DNA from: Clostridium_AD sp050717515
GTDB lineage: Bacteria > Bacillota > Clostridia > Clostridiales > Clostridiaceae
Direction of reading: 5' to 3'
Length of the DNA stretch: 64,000 nucleotides
NCBI RefSeq assembly: GCF_050717515.1
Contig: NZ_JBOITL010000039.1
Span: 62,001-126,000 of the forward strand
Numbering within the stretch: the first letter of the stretch is position 1; the number at the start of each line of letters is the position of its first letter. The translations under genes were made by a program, and so were the position numbers. Positions 7,825 to 16,802 of this stretch are shown in pieces. A model generated the notes under the pieces. The model was not told where the DNA came from. It searched no databases and saw only the letters and a list, made by a program, of their open reading frames with translations.

Positions 7825-8973
7825 TCAACCCATCATTATGCCTTTTCCAGTAGATGCTATTATTGCCACCATTATGAAAAACATTATACTTACAGATATT
7901 ACACAGGACATTAAAAGAATAATAGAATCCCCTACTGAATTTATACAATCTACTATGCGTTTATCACTTATTGGCTCAATTAGTGCAGCTGTAACTTTAT
8001 ATATAAAAGACATAATTAACAGTTTTATAATTGGCAATAAAACTATTATTAAAATAATAACCAGGCCTAGTCCACTTATGGCATTTTTTAAAAGGAGCGA
8101 ATATCCTGCTACCGTAGAAATTGCATCAGATAAACATTTCCCAACTACAGGTATAAAATTATCTACTGCAAATTTTGCTGTTTTAATAGTAACTTGATCT
8201 ATGGTTTTTGCTGCTATGCTTCTTATGGTAATTACCCCAATAAAGACGGTCATTACTATTCCCTGAACCCAAATAGCAATTTGTTTTAAAAGCTTTGTTA
8301 AATTACTTATCTTATAATCACTGGATATATTGTTAACAAATTGTAGTACGAAGCCCATAAATATTATAGGAATGAGAATATCCACATAAACTCTAGAACT
8401 TATAGTAGCAAAGCCCATTATTACAGGGTCCAGCAGTGTAGCTTCTGTAAATCCTCCCACACTAGCCAGCAGCATCATTAATACTGGCATAAGTGCTGCC
8501 ATAAAATCTGTCATACTTTGAATTGTGTTTTTAGCCAGGTCTACTCCTATATAAAAACTTTTAGTTATGAGAATGATCATTACACCATAACAGGCAAAAT
8601 AAGCAATATTGGATAAACTTTCATTACTAAAAGCACTTTGGAGATTATTAAGTAGTGCGCAAACAATAGCAATAACTAAAAGACTCACAATTAACTCCAT
8701 TGACGCATAAACTTCTTTAAATGTGGCTTTAATAAGGTAATTAGAGATCTTTTTTAAACTAAAACCATTTTCTCCTGTTTTCATAAAGCCATCAACAAAA
8801 GCTTTTGGTTGCATATCGTTAAATATCTCATACTTTGTTTTTATATTAGTAATATAATCATATAAATTGCTTATTTCCTTTTGCTGTTTTTCCCCAATTT
8901 TACCTATTTCGGTAGCCTGTACACTAATAGGCAAACATATTAAAAGCAATAAAATTATTATTATTTTTTTCAT
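7825..8973 (-). CDS. spoIIIAE: Stage III sporulation protein AE
   Basis: A 382-residue polytopic protein. Residues 1-20 look like a signal peptide (MKKIIIILLLLICLPISVQA). After a short extracytoplasmic stretch there are about seven to eight hydrophobic helices, with GGFTEATLLDPVIMGFATISSRVYVDILIPI and KTAKFAVDNFIPVVGKCLSDA as conserved family blocks. SpoIIIAE is the largest membrane component of the channel and resembles an export apparatus subunit; the transported molecule is not settled. Spacing of 9 bp after spoIIIAD supports co-translation. Confidence 0.94.
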   Translation of the reverse strand: MKKIIIILLLLICLPISVQATEIGKIGEKQQKEISNLYDYITNIKTKYEIFNDMQPKAFVDGFMKTGENGFSLKKISNYLIKATFKEVYASMELIVSLLVIAIVCALLNNLQSAFSNESLSNIAYFACYGVMIILITKSFYIGVDLAKNTIQSMTDFMAALMPVLMMLLASVGGFTEATLLDPVIMGFATISSRVYVDILIPIIFMGFVLQFVNNISSDYKISNLTKLLKQIAIWVQGIVMTVFIGVITIRSIAAKTIDQVTIKTAKFAVDNFIPVVGKCLSDAISTVAGYSLLLKNAISGLGLVIILIIVLLPIIKLLIMSFIYKVTAALIEPISDKRIVDCINSVGDSIILLMSCVISVSIMFFIMVAIIASTGKGIMMG

Positions 8974-8982
8974 ATTATACCT

Positions 8983-9366
8983 CTACATTATTTTTAGAAT
9001 AGATTGCATTACTGCCATTAAGATAGGTATTGCTAAAACTAATATCAATATTTTCCCAGAAAACTCAACTTTTGCGCCAATGCTATTTTCACCAGCGTCT
9101 CTGCAAATCTCACTGCAAAAGGATGCTAAATAGGCAATTCCTAGTATTTTGAAAACTGTGTTTAAATAAACAACATCAATGTTGGCCCTATTTGCTAGTG
9201 TTTGTAAAAAACTCATTATTATTGTAAGTTTGTTTATCATAAATAAAAAAATTAATATTCCTGCTGCAATACTAACTTGAATAGCTAAATCATCCCTTCT
9301 GTCTTTAAATATAAAAACAATAAATAAAGCCATAAAAGCAAATGCAACAACTTTAATTATTTCCAT
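8983..9366 (-). CDS. spoIIIAD: Stage III sporulation protein AD
   Basis: A 127-residue integral membrane protein with four hydrophobic helices and the conserved FKDRRDDLAIQVSIAAG segment typical of SpoIIIAD, then YLNTVFKILGIAYLASFCSEICRDAGE. It is one of the two small polytopic proteins (with AC) of the spoIIIA channel. The ATG at 9364-9366 (MEIIKVVAF) follows AGGAGGGGCATT; a frame opening 36 bases further upstream lacks such a site and is longer than the family. It sits between spoIIIAC and spoIIIAE in the canonical order. Confidence 0.93.
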   Translation of the reverse strand: MEIIKVVAFAFMALFIVFIFKDRRDDLAIQVSIAAGILIFLFMINKLTIIMSFLQTLANRANIDVVYLNTVFKILGIAYLASFCSEICRDAGENSIGAKVEFSGKILILVLAIPILMAVMQSILKIM

Positions 9367-9426
9367 AATGCCCCTCCTGTTTCTCTCTGTAACAGATAAC
9401 AATTTTCAATTATTATCTCCTCTATG

Positions 9427-9624
9427 CTAAAATTGAAACAAAGTTTTAACAGAAGTAAATAGTTTGCTTACTAGATTTATCACCATCATAAGAATTAATA
9501 TTACTCCGGCTAAATTTGCAACTACAGCAATGTCTTCCTTACCCCCACTTTTTAAAATCTTGTCAATAATAATTATCAAAATACCTGTTGCCCCTATTTT
9601 AAACAGCAAACTAACATCTAACAC
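9427..9624 (-). CDS. spoIIIAC: Stage III sporulation protein AC
   Basis: A 65-residue protein with two transmembrane helices (about 8-22 and 34-53), as expected for SpoIIIAC. The FKIGATGILIIIIDKILKSGGKEDIA block is the family signature, ahead of VANLAGVILILMMVINLVSKLF. It begins 16 bp after the spoIIIAB stop, with GGGGAGG ahead of the ATG. It is a required part of the eight-gene channel operon in Bacillus; the biochemical role of the small AC/AD pair is less defined than that of AA, AG and AH. Confidence 0.93.
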   Translation of the reverse strand: MLDVSLLFKIGATGILIIIIDKILKSGGKEDIAVVANLAGVILILMMVINLVSKLFTSVKTLFQF

Positions 9625-9640
9625 CAGAAAAACCTCCCCA

Positions 9641-10159
9641 CTATATTAATACTATTACAATCATTGCCCCAAAAGAAAAGCCTAAATATCTGTACATTCT
9701 TATATTTTTATTCATAAAATCTTCTGATATTTTAATTTGTTTTTTTAAATTTGCAATTGTCAATGAAAATATACTGATTTGCCCTTCAATATCAGACTCT
9801 CCTAAGGTTTTAGATAAATCCAAAATAACATTTATATCATCAGGGTTTAGATATATTCTGTTTTTTATTAAATTCATGGCACTATTCATCGCCTCATATA
9901 CATTTTCATAGTTATTATCAGATAATAATTCACTAGTTTTATTAAAAAGTTCACCTATAGGCTCTTTGCTTTTTTGTGCTACGCTTTTAAACGCATCTGG
10001 CAAAAGAGCATGTACATAAGTTATTTCATTTTGAAGTTGATATATTGCTCTTTGAACTTCATTTAGCTGAAAAACTCTATACTTTAACCTTTCACTATAT
10101 ATAAAACCAGCTAAAGTTGAAGCACTTAAAATCACAGCACATGCAATTATTTTAATCAT
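9641..10159 (-). CDS. spoIIIAB: Stage III sporulation protein AB
   Basis: A 172-residue protein with an N-terminal membrane anchor (residues about 3-20) and a second hydrophobic segment at the very C-terminus (GFSFGAMIVIVLI). The middle is a helical cytoplasmic domain resembling the GspF/PilC fold that pairs with secretion ATPases. Conserved pieces include RVFQLNEVQRAIYQLQNEI and LPDAFKSVAQK. The start overlaps the spoIIIAA stop by 8 bp, so ATPase and adaptor are co-translated. This pairing supports the view of spoIIIA as a secretion-like machine. Confidence 0.93.
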   Translation of the reverse strand: MIKIIACAVILSASTLAGFIYSERLKYRVFQLNEVQRAIYQLQNEITYVHALLPDAFKSVAQKSKEPIGELFNKTSELLSDNNYENVYEAMNSAMNLIKNRIYLNPDDINVILDLSKTLGESDIEGQISIFSLTIANLKKQIKISEDFMNKNIRMYRYLGFSFGAMIVIVLI

Positions 10160-11087
10160 TTACTGACCTCCATATATCTGTGCCTTTAGTAAAATCATAA
10201 ATACATTCTATTGTCCCAATTCCTTTTTTGTTAGAAAGCACTATGCCTCTTGAAAATACGTAATTTTCCATAATATCTTTAAAAACTAATCTTTTATACA
10301 GATCTTCAATTCCAAAACCATGAATAGTTGTAATTAAACTAATACCAGAATTTAATGCCATTAAAATACTTTCCATATCATTTTGAGTGCCAATTTCATC
10401 ACATATAATAACGTCAGGTGACATGCTTCTAATAGCCATCATTATCCCTTGGCTCTTTGGACAATTATCTAGTACATCTGTACGAGTGCCTACATCCATT
10501 TGTGGTATGCCTTTAAAGGAGCCTGCTATTTCAGACCGTTCATCAATTATAGAAACATTTTTACCATTAAAATTTCTATTTTTATCCCCCTGGGATATAA
10601 TTCGCGAAATATCTCTTAGTAGAGTTGTTTTTCCACATTTAGGAGGAGATATAATAATTGTATTGCGCACTGAATTATCGTACATAATATAAGGCATTAC
10701 TTTATCAGCGCAGCCAATAATTTCTTTGCATGCTCTTATGTTTATAGATGATATATCTTTAATAGTTTTTATGCTATTGTTCTCAATAACACAAATCCCA
10801 CATAGTCCAACTCTATGTCCACCTTTTATAGTTATATATCCCTGTCTGATTTCATCTTCAAACGCATATATTGAGTAATTGCTAATTCTCTGCATTATAT
10901 ATTTAATATCTTCGGTCGTTGCAATATAGTCCCAAATTTCTTCAATATTCCCAATATGAATAAAAATAGGCTTGTTTACTTTTATTCTAAGTTCTTCAAG
11001 TTCCTGTATTTTACTAATCTGTTCCAATTTACTTCTAATAGTCTTAGGTAATATTTCAAATAAATCTTTTGTAACTAAAATTTTCAT
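10152..11087 (-). CDS. spoIIIAA: Stage III sporulation protein AA, secretion-type ATPase
   Basis: A 311-residue AAA-type ATPase related to type II/IV secretion ATPases. The P-loop SPPKCGKTTLLRD lies near residue 147; the IIDERSEIAG and DVIICDEIGTQND blocks give the acidic box and Walker B; GISLITTIHG contains the His-box-like motif. The ATG at 11085-11087 (MKILVTKDLFEIL) is preferred: the extra 22 residues of the longest frame are not family-like, and a SigE-like promoter overlaps them. Spacing from the weak AGAGGG is short, so GTG at 11090 is an alternative. It should power channel assembly from the mother-cell cytoplasm. Confidence 0.93.
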   Translation of the reverse strand: MKILVTKDLFEILPKTIRSKLEQISKIQELEELRIKVNKPIFIHIGNIEEIWDYIATTEDIKYIMQRISNYSIYAFEDEIRQGYITIKGGHRVGLCGICVIENNSIKTIKDISSINIRACKEIIGCADKVMPYIMYDNSVRNTIIISPPKCGKTTLLRDISRIISQGDKNRNFNGKNVSIIDERSEIAGSFKGIPQMDVGTRTDVLDNCPKSQGIMMAIRSMSPDVIICDEIGTQNDMESILMALNSGISLITTIHGFGIEDLYKRLVFKDIMENYVFSRGIVLSNKKGIGTIECIYDFTKGTDIWRSVND

Positions 11088-11102
11088 CACCCTCTCATAT
11101 AT

Positions 11103-11131
11103 AATTTCTATTATGGATTGCTGTAAAATAT
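11103..11131 (-). promoter_or_regulatory. Possible SigE promoter for the spoIIIA operon
   Basis: On the minus strand GAATATT (matching the SigE -35 GHATATT) is followed after 11 bp by CATAATAG (compare CATACAHT). The spacer is 2-3 bp shorter than usual. The position, about 20-45 bp ahead of the chosen spoIIIAA start, fits the known SigE control of this operon, but the match is imperfect. Confidence 0.3.
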
Positions 11132-11202
11132 TCCATATAAATCTAAAAATCATTAGCTTAAACCATTCATTTTACATAATATATGTGGTACTTCTCCAAA
11201 AA

Positions 11203-11235
11203 AGAATAAAAAAAAAGAACCAAATTAGGTTCTTT
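11203..11235 (-). terminator. Intrinsic terminator after efp
   Basis: A 7-bp stem AAGAACC/GGTTCTT (11216-11222, 11228-11234) is followed on the minus strand by nine consecutive T and a further T-rich stretch. It lies 27 bp past the efp stop and separates efp from spoIIIAA. Confidence 0.85.
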
Positions 11236-11261
11236 TCAAATATATAATCTATAACTTATAT

Positions 11262-11819
11262 TTATACTCTTAGCATGTAGTCGCCATTTCTGGTATCTAT
11301 TCTTATAGTTTCACCTTCATTAACGAACATTGGAACTTGAATTATTGCTCCTGTTTCTACAGTAGCTGGTTTTGTTACACTTGAAGACGTATTGCCACGA
11401 ACACCTGGTTCAGTAGCTGTTATAACTAGTTCTACAAAATTTGGAGCTTCCACTGAGAAAGCTTCATTTTTATAAAATTTTATTACAGCAAACATATTTT
11501 CTTTTAAATATTTTATGGCATCTTCAACTTTTTCATAGTTAAGTGGTATTTGTTCATATGTTTCTTGATCCATAAAGTAGTATAATCCATCTGCTGCATA
11601 TAAGTACTGCATTTCTTTTCTTTCTATAACTGCCTCTTGTAATTTTGTAGTTGGGTTAAATGTTTTTTCTGTAACCCCTTGATTAATAACATTTCTTAAT
11701 TTAGTTCTAACAAAAGCAGCCCCCTTACCGGGTTTTACATGTAGAAATTCTATTACTGTATAAACTTGTCCACCTTCATCAAATGTGGTTCCTTTTCTTA
11801 TATCTCCTGCTGAAATCAT
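11262..11819 (-). CDS. efp: Translation elongation factor P
   Basis: A 185-residue EF-P, the exact usual length, which rescues ribosomes stalled at polyproline stretches. The three beta-barrel domains run about 1-65, 66-127 and 128-185. The modified-residue loop is seen as KPGKGAAFVRTKLRN, with Lys at the tip position, so the lysine (or a 5-aminopentanol-type) modification is possible; the C-terminal GDYMLRV tail is typical. The ATG at 11817-11819 (MISAGDIRKG) follows GGAGGGATACTT; the longer frame adds five non-family residues. It lies upstream of spoIIIAA, as in Bacillus and other clostridia, but has its own strong terminator. Confidence 0.96.
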   Translation of the reverse strand: MISAGDIRKGTTFDEGGQVYTVIEFLHVKPGKGAAFVRTKLRNVINQGVTEKTFNPTTKLQEAVIERKEMQYLYAADGLYYFMDQETYEQIPLNYEKVEDAIKYLKENMFAVIKFYKNEAFSVEAPNFVELVITATEPGVRGNTSSSVTKPATVETGAIIQVPMFVNEGETIRIDTRNGDYMLRV

Positions 11820-12092
11820 TAAGTATCCCTCCAAAATTCATTGTTGATTCAATAACCCATTATATTATAACCTTATTAGATATATTAATACAACTTCTAC
11901 AGTTATACTGCAGAAATTTTTTTTATCCCAGTAAATTTAAATTTGACTCGTTTATAATTCAAATTTTCATATGTGGTGATCCTTTTAAAATTTTTTTATA
12001 ATCACAGTAAATATAAACATTACAGTGGAACAATGTTATTTTATCAAAACTTAATGATATTTGCAAATATAATTATGTAATATTTAAATAAT

Positions 12093-12500
12093 TTACTTAT
12101 TTTTTTTAAAATCAATACTTATAGTTGTAGTTTTAGCCTCTTTATTAATATTAATACTATTTATGCTTAAAATATTTTTACTTTCATTTAAAGAATATAA
12201 GGAAGTATGCAATAATTTTATATCTCCGATAAAATCTACAACCATATTACATTTATCTTTATCTATCATATTAATAGTTTTAACTCCAAAATCACTGTTT
12301 TTTCTTAAAAGTTCCAAAATGTCACTGTATCCATATTTTTCTACTACCACAAGATTTTTATCCACTGTAGTTTTAGCTACGCTTTGGTTTTTAATCCCAT
12401 GGATTTTATCCATTACAAAAATTAGTTTAAAAGACAAAATCCCCATTATCATTATTAAAATAGTTAAAATCCCTTTAAATTTTCTATTCTTATACATCAC
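12093..12500 (-). CDS. PilO-like type IV pilus assembly protein (tentative)
   Basis: A 135-residue protein with an N-terminal transmembrane helix (about residues 9-30) and a small extracytoplasmic domain that ends in an alternating strand pattern (KEAKTTTISIDFKK). It is the last gene of the pilus operon, after PilM- and PilN-like genes, with only 5 bp between it and the PilN-like gene. The topology and position fit PilO of the PilMNO alignment complex, but primary sequence similarity is too weak for a firm call. Two adjacent start codons exist at 12500 and 12497. A 273-bp AT-rich gap follows before efp. Confidence 0.5.
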   Translation of the reverse strand: MMYKNRKFKGILTILIMIMGILSFKLIFVMDKIHGIKNQSVAKTTVDKNLVVVEKYGYSDILELLRKNSDFGVKTINMIDKDKCNMVVDFIGDIKLLHTSLYSLNESKNILSINSININKEAKTTTISIDFKKNK

Positions 12501-12505
12501 TATAC

Positions 12506-12946
12506 CTATAATATAACTTTGAAGTTAAAATTCCCTTCTTTTTTAATGTTTGGAGTTAATTTTTTAATTGAATAGTGCTCTTCTATTTGTCTTATCACAT
12601 TAATATATTCCTCATAGTTATTAACTTCAATATCTATTTCCAAATTATCTTTTGTTATATTTATATTCTGGTAGCTGAAATTATTATCCTCAAAAAACTT
12701 GCTGAGTCCTTTATATTTTTCAATAATAACTGTATCTTTTTTACGAGTTTCTATAACATTAATAGTTTTATTTTCCCCAGCTTTCTCCCCCTCTGCATTC
12801 TTTATCTCATTAGAAATATTTAATATAAGGCTCATCAAAATAATGTTTACTATTAAAACAATTTTAGTACATAATTTAACTTTTTTATTCCATATTCCAC
12901 TTTTTCTATCTTCGTACCAATTTGGGATGAATGTTTTTTTCACCAT
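12506..12946 (-). CDS. PilN-like type IV pilus assembly protein
   Basis: A 146-residue bitopic protein. The cytoplasmic N-terminus contains NWYEDRKSG, like the short PilM-binding INLLP-type motif of PilN, followed by one transmembrane helix (about residues 27-45) and a soluble domain with a ferredoxin-like strand/helix alternation. PilN links cytoplasmic PilM to PilO and the outer apparatus in type IV pilus systems. The gene lies between the PilM-like and PilO-like genes, with 5-bp spacing on each side, so the three are certainly one translational unit. Identity rests mostly on context and topology. Confidence 0.55.
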   Translation of the reverse strand: MVKKTFIPNWYEDRKSGIWNKKVKLCTKIVLIVNIILMSLILNISNEIKNAEGEKAGENKTINVIETRKKDTVIIEKYKGLSKFFEDNNFSYQNINITKDNLEIDIEVNNYEEYINVIRQIEEHYSIKKLTPNIKKEGNFNFKVIL

Positions 12947-12951
12947 ACTAT

Positions 12952-13728
12952 CTACCCTTTTATTATCATATATTTTACCAATTGTTCCCGTTTTAAATTT
13001 TCTAATATTACCTTAGATAATGTAAGATATTTGAATCCTTCTATATTTAACCCTTCTACATTTGCATAATATATTTTTTTGCATAGTTTAGCATAGTCAT
13101 TATACTTATCTAAAAACTCATTCATTGCATATGAAAATTTAAATAAGTGCAAATCCACAACCCTTACTATAGTATTAGCCACAATTTCATCGTTATGGCA
13201 TATTAAAAAATATAAAATACAATTATAATAGAAAACAAATATATAGTTTTTTTCATTGATTTTGCTTGAATAATAATTTTTGAAACAAAATTGAATTAAG
13301 TTTACTTTTTTCAATTTTATATTATTATCAATGCAGCTTTCTAATAGGCCTAAGTTGTTTCCACTAAGACAAAAAACTAATATTTCCATATTAAATTTAT
13401 CTTTTTTAATAAACTTATAGGTAAATGAAATATGATCTATGTCTTTATAATAATATCTTAGTTCATTTTTAATCAAATCATTAATCAGGTACTTTTTCAC
13501 TAAAGGTAGGGTTACCATTTTAATATAAATCGTCTCACCCTCAACAAGAACATATAGGTTTTTGTTCTTTATGTCCATTTCAAAATCTTTTATATTTGGA
13601 GTATCCTTGTAATATGTATTTACATAAGCTATATTGTTAACCTTATTTAATATTATGTTTTTAGAAAATTCTATACCTGAAATTCTTTCTGCAGAAAATT
13701 CTAGGAGCATATTCCTTCTAAATTTCAT
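12952..13728 (-). CDS. PilM-like actin-fold pilus assembly protein (diverged)
   Basis: A roughly 258-residue soluble protein. The segment around LPLVKKYLINDLIKNELRYYY resembles the PilM block in which an MP-x-(M/L) sequence is followed by a helix contacting the inner domain. The N-terminal strand pattern (MLLEFSAERISGIEFSK) fits the first actin-like strands. The clear ATP-binding glycine motifs of canonical PilM are not seen, so nucleotide binding is doubtful; it could be closer to the GspL/EpsL cytoplasmic type. The ATG at 13726-13728 follows GGTGGTGGTG. It is a member of the pilus operon by position. Confidence 0.5.
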   Translation of the reverse strand: MKFRRNMLLEFSAERISGIEFSKNIILNKVNNIAYVNTYYKDTPNIKDFEMDIKNKNLYVLVEGETIYIKMVTLPLVKKYLINDLIKNELRYYYKDIDHISFTYKFIKKDKFNMEILVFCLSGNNLGLLESCIDNNIKLKKVNLIQFCFKNYYSSKINEKNYIFVFYYNCILYFLICHNDEIVANTIVRVVDLHLFKFSYAMNEFLDKYNDYAKLCKKIYYANVEGLNIEGFKYLTLSKVILENLKREQLVKYMIIKG

Positions 13729-13793
13729 TTTCACCACCACCATTTAATAGTATAATCAGTTGATATAAAGACACTTGCCACGTAGATGGCACC

Positions 13794-14222
13794 TTAATTA
13801 TTAGTATAATCAGTTTTTATAAATACCATTTTAAAACTTTCACCATTTCCTTGTAGTTTAAAATAATCATTTCTATTTGCCCCATACTTGTAAGGTGTTG
13901 TAAAAATGAATTCATAGGTATTATTAGAATAACTCACCTTAGCTTTTTCATACTTTACTATGTAGTCTTTAGAATTATAAAAGAATTCATTTATTCCTAT
14001 TTTTTTTATCACCTCATTATTTTCATTAATATAAGTAGAAAATAACGTCATTAAATACTCACTGTATCTTTGATAATTATCTTCTTTAAGTAGGTATTCT
14101 TTAGTATTTGTAGAATACTTTACTTCTGACATTTGGATATCAAATATATACATCATTATAATTAAACAAATTATTCCTACTAAAATAGTATAAACCATTA
14201 TAAAGCCCTTTTTAGTTTGCAT
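13794..14222 (-). CDS. PilX-like minor pilin or pilus accessory protein
   Basis: A 142-residue protein with a prepilin-like N-terminus: a short basic leader MQTKKG, then FIMVYTILVGIICLIIMMYIF as the hydrophobic helix, and a small globular domain. The cleavage Gly is present but position +5 of the predicted mature form is Tyr, not the Glu found in most type IV pilins. That pattern is seen in PilX/GspK-type proteins that start or cap the filament. Its ATG overlaps the stop of the preceding prepilin gene by 11 bp. Function beyond pilus association cannot be read. Confidence 0.5.
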   Translation of the reverse strand: MQTKKGFIMVYTILVGIICLIIMMYIFDIQMSEVKYSTNTKEYLLKEDNYQRYSEYLMTLFSTYINENNEVIKKIGINEFFYNSKDYIVKYEKAKVSYSNNTYEFIFTTPYKYGANRNDYFKLQGNGESFKMVFIKTDYTNN

Positions 14223-14670
14223 TTACTATTGCTAAACACCTCTCCATTGTTTGGCCATTGTACCAGCTCACTTTAATATAAAGTGTTCTTCCAGTTCTTG
14301 TAGCCACAAAGCCTTTCACATCATCTATAATTACACTTTTATAGGAACTATCCTCAGGTATACTATATTTTGTACCATATAAGATATAAAGATTGTTTTT
14401 GATACATTTTATGTGATTTATAGTGGTTTCATCAGAATAATTTATTTTAATAATATTATCCTCAGTTTTTACTGTACTTGCATCCTTATTCACTTCTTTT
14501 TCTATTATTGCTATGGCTTCGTTTAAATAATTAAACCCCTTATTTTCTAATACATTATTTTTATAATTTTTCAAATAAGAGTTGAGCATGATATCTACCA
14601 CTCCTACCATTAAAAACACCAAACCCATAACAATTACTATTTCTATAAGTGTAACTCCACTTTTTTTCAT
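14212..14670 (-). CDS. Type IV prepilin-like protein (PilW-like)
   Basis: A 152-residue prepilin with leader MKKSG, then VTLIEIVIVMGLVFLMVGVV. Glu at +5 of the mature form is present. The +1 residue would be Val rather than the common Phe, an acceptable but less usual substrate for prepilin peptidase. The C-terminal domain has strands ending in RTGRTLYIKVSWYNGQ. Genes on both sides overlap it by a few bases (14667-14670 and 14212-14222), so the prepilins are made in fixed proportion. No prepilin peptidase gene is in this window, so processing must rely on an enzyme encoded elsewhere. Confidence 0.75.
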   Translation of the reverse strand: MKKSGVTLIEIVIVMGLVFLMVGVVDIMLNSYLKNYKNNVLENKGFNYLNEAIAIIEKEVNKDASTVKTEDNIIKINYSDETTINHIKCIKNNLYILYGTKYSIPEDSSYKSVIIDDVKGFVATRTGRTLYIKVSWYNGQTMERCLAIVNAN

Positions 14671-15113
14671 TTATGGTCGCCTTTATATAAATCACACTGT
14701 AATTCTATAATATCCTCTGGACTACCCGAATGTAAGGTCAGCCTTAAAGTGTATACCTTAAATTCACATTTTAAGAAGCTCAATTGTATATAGGAATCCG
14801 TAAGGACTACCTTATCTGAAAACACGTCCATTACTCCTTTTTGAATTTTGTTCAAAGTCATATTTTCCTTATTTACAAAAACTCTGTTATTTTTTTGCAA
14901 CTGCTCTAATCCCTCAAAGCTCATAGAATATATAATATTGTTTTTAAGGCACTCCATTATTGATATATTATTATTTATAGTTTTAATATCCTTTTTTATA
15001 TTAAGAGAAGTTAAATTGAAGGACATTATGCAAATGAAAATCATAGAGAATATACCTAGGCTGCATAGCATCTCCAATAATGTAAATCCTTTTTTACTTA
15101 TTGATTTTGACAT
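14667..15113 (-). CDS. Type IV prepilin-like protein (PilV/ComGF-like)
   Basis: A 148-residue protein with the canonical prepilin signal: basic leader MSKSISKKG, cleavage before FTLLEMLCSLGIFSM, and Glu at +5. The globular part is about 110 residues with two cysteines spaced along it. The size and operon position suggest a minor pilin of the tip complex. Its ATG overlaps the preceding prepilin stop by 20 bp. It could be a ComG-type pseudopilin of a DNA uptake system instead of a pilus tip subunit; the sequence does not separate these options. Confidence 0.75.
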   Translation of the reverse strand: MSKSISKKGFTLLEMLCSLGIFSMIFICIMSFNLTSLNIKKDIKTINNNISIMECLKNNIIYSMSFEGLEQLQKNNRVFVNKENMTLNKIQKGVMDVFSDKVVLTDSYIQLSFLKCEFKVYTLRLTLHSGSPEDIIELQCDLYKGDHK

Positions 15114-15537
15114 ATGATGTACCTACTCTCATTGTAATTTCGTGTTCTATTAAATTATTATCCCTTAATATTATTGTACATGCATCATTAGTAAAACCGT
15201 TTTTATCAATTTCAATGTCTCCATTTGTTCGCCTACCTTGAACTTTGTACAAGGTTATCTTGTTTGAAAATGCTAGTGTATTTACTGTACTAATAGCATT
15301 TTCTAAATTTATTTCATTCCTCTCTAAATCAAAAAACATTGTTGCGCTACAAGAATTTTTTCTACAATACATCTTTGAATTATTAATAAAACCTACTGTT
15401 GCATTGCAATAATATTCTGCATCTATTTTGTTTTTTACTGATTTATAGAACCTTACAGAAATAACGCTACAGCACACCATTATACTCATAATAGATATAG
15501 CTAAAATCATCTCGACCAATGTAAATCCCCTACGCAT
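15094..15537 (-). CDS. Type IV prepilin-like protein (GspH/FimT-like)
   Basis: A 147-residue prepilin with leader MRRG and mature start FTLVEMILAISIMSIMV, with Glu at +5. The soluble domain (FFDLERNEINL, then a late AC-TIILRDNN strand) has the layout of GspH/FimT minor pseudopilins. It is the first pilin gene after pilC, 47 bp from it. No gene in the operon has the abundance features that would mark it as the major pilin, so this or an unlinked gene could serve that role. Four cysteines occur, which is uncommon for cytoplasmically folded proteins but fits an exported one. Confidence 0.75.
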   Translation of the reverse strand: MRRGFTLVEMILAISIMSIMVCCSVISVRFYKSVKNKIDAEYYCNATVGFINNSKMYCRKNSCSATMFFDLERNEINLENAISTVNTLAFSNKITLYKVQGRRTNGDIEIDKNGFTNDACTIILRDNNLIEHEITMRVGTSYVKINK

Positions 15538-15584
15538 AAATTCACCTTTCTTATTTAATCATCATCTTCCATGCTGAAATGTCA

Positions 15585-16793
15585 TTAAAATTTGCCCACG
15601 GAGTCCATAACGCTTAGCATTGGTAGCATAACCGCAAGTATTATTATTCCTATCATAACACCTAAAAATATTATTAGAATTGGCTCTAGCAGTGCAGTGG
15701 CTTTCTCTACGTTTTCCTCTGCATCTTCATAGAAGATATCTGCAGCTATTAAAAACATCTCATCTAAATTACCCGTTTCTTCTCCTATTTTTATCATAGC
15801 CACAAAAAATTGTGGAAATAGGTTCATTACATTTAGTGAGCTTGATAAATCTCCTCCTTTTTTAATATCATTAAAAACTGTTTTAAGCTTTAACTTAAAA
15901 TATCTGTTTCCAATAACATCATGAATTATTTCAAAAGCTTTTACTAGCCCCACCCCACTAGTTAGTAATATATTAAGACCTCTAGTAAATCTTGTGTAAA
16001 TAATACGTTTGTATACCGGGCCTAATATTGGGCAAACAAATTTAAATTTATCAATAGCCATCTTTCCATTTTCCGTTTTAAAGTATTCTATAAAAATAAA
16101 AATAAAAATTAAATTCATCATTAAAATCCATAAAAAGTTCGCTGCTAAAAAGTTACTCATCCCTAAAACCACTCTGGTTAACAATGGGATTTCAGCATGG
16201 AAAGAGTTTAAGTTTGTAATAAATACTGGAATTACCTTTATAAACAAAAAAAATGATACAATTGTTAATGTGACAAATACTGTGCAAGGATAAATCATTG
16301 AATTAGTAAATTTTTTTAATAGCTTATGCTCTTTTTCATAATAAACCGCCAATTCCTCTAGAATTATATCTAGTTTTCCACTCTCTTCACCTAAATAAAT
16401 CATATTTATCATAAAATCAGGGTATACATTTATAGTGTTTTTCATACTTCTATGCAGTGAATTACCCTTTTGTACATTTTCTCTAATGCTTAGGAGACTG
16501 TTTTTTATAGATTTATGCAACATTTGCTGGTAAAGCAAATTAAGAATGTCACACATTGGAATTCCTGATTTAATACATATTGAAAATTGTTTGCAAAATA
16601 TAGATATAGTTTTTAAATTGGGTTTAGTAGAAATTTCAGTTATTTTTTTTACACTCCTACATTTTATTAAAAATAATTCTTGTGCGCGAAGTCCTAATGC
16701 TAATTCTTCTATACTATCACTTTCACAACTGCCCTTTATTGTTGTTCCATTGGATGTTTTAGCCATATATTTAAATCTCATTTTATATTTCAC
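15585..16793 (-). CDS. pilC: Type IV pilus inner membrane platform protein PilC
   Basis: A 402-residue GspF/PilC-family protein with two homologous cytoplasmic domains (about 60-170 and 265-375), each with the family block MIYLGEESGKLDIILEELA and its repeat MIKIGEETGNLDEMF. Three membrane segments lie near 165-190, 215-235 and 375-398. It is the platform on which the PilB motor acts to insert pilins into the filament. A hairpin leader (16805-16846) sits between pilB and this gene, only 12 bp from its ATG, and could tune its translation. The 3' end overlaps a fragment of the dispersed repeat (15557-15589). Confidence 0.93.
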   Translation of the reverse strand: MKYKMRFKYMAKTSNGTTIKGSCESDSIEELALGLRAQELFLIKCRSVKKITEISTKPNLKTISIFCKQFSICIKSGIPMCDILNLLYQQMLHKSIKNSLLSIRENVQKGNSLHRSMKNTINVYPDFMINMIYLGEESGKLDIILEELAVYYEKEHKLLKKFTNSMIYPCTVFVTLTIVSFFLFIKVIPVFITNLNSFHAEIPLLTRVVLGMSNFLAANFLWILMMNLIFIFIFIEYFKTENGKMAIDKFKFVCPILGPVYKRIIYTRFTRGLNILLTSGVGLVKAFEIIHDVIGNRYFKLKLKTVFNDIKKGGDLSSSLNVMNLFPQFFVAMIKIGEETGNLDEMFLIAADIFYEDAEENVEKATALLEPILIIFLGVMIGIIILAVMLPMLSVMDSVGKF

Positions 16794-16802
16794 CCATCAC
16801 TA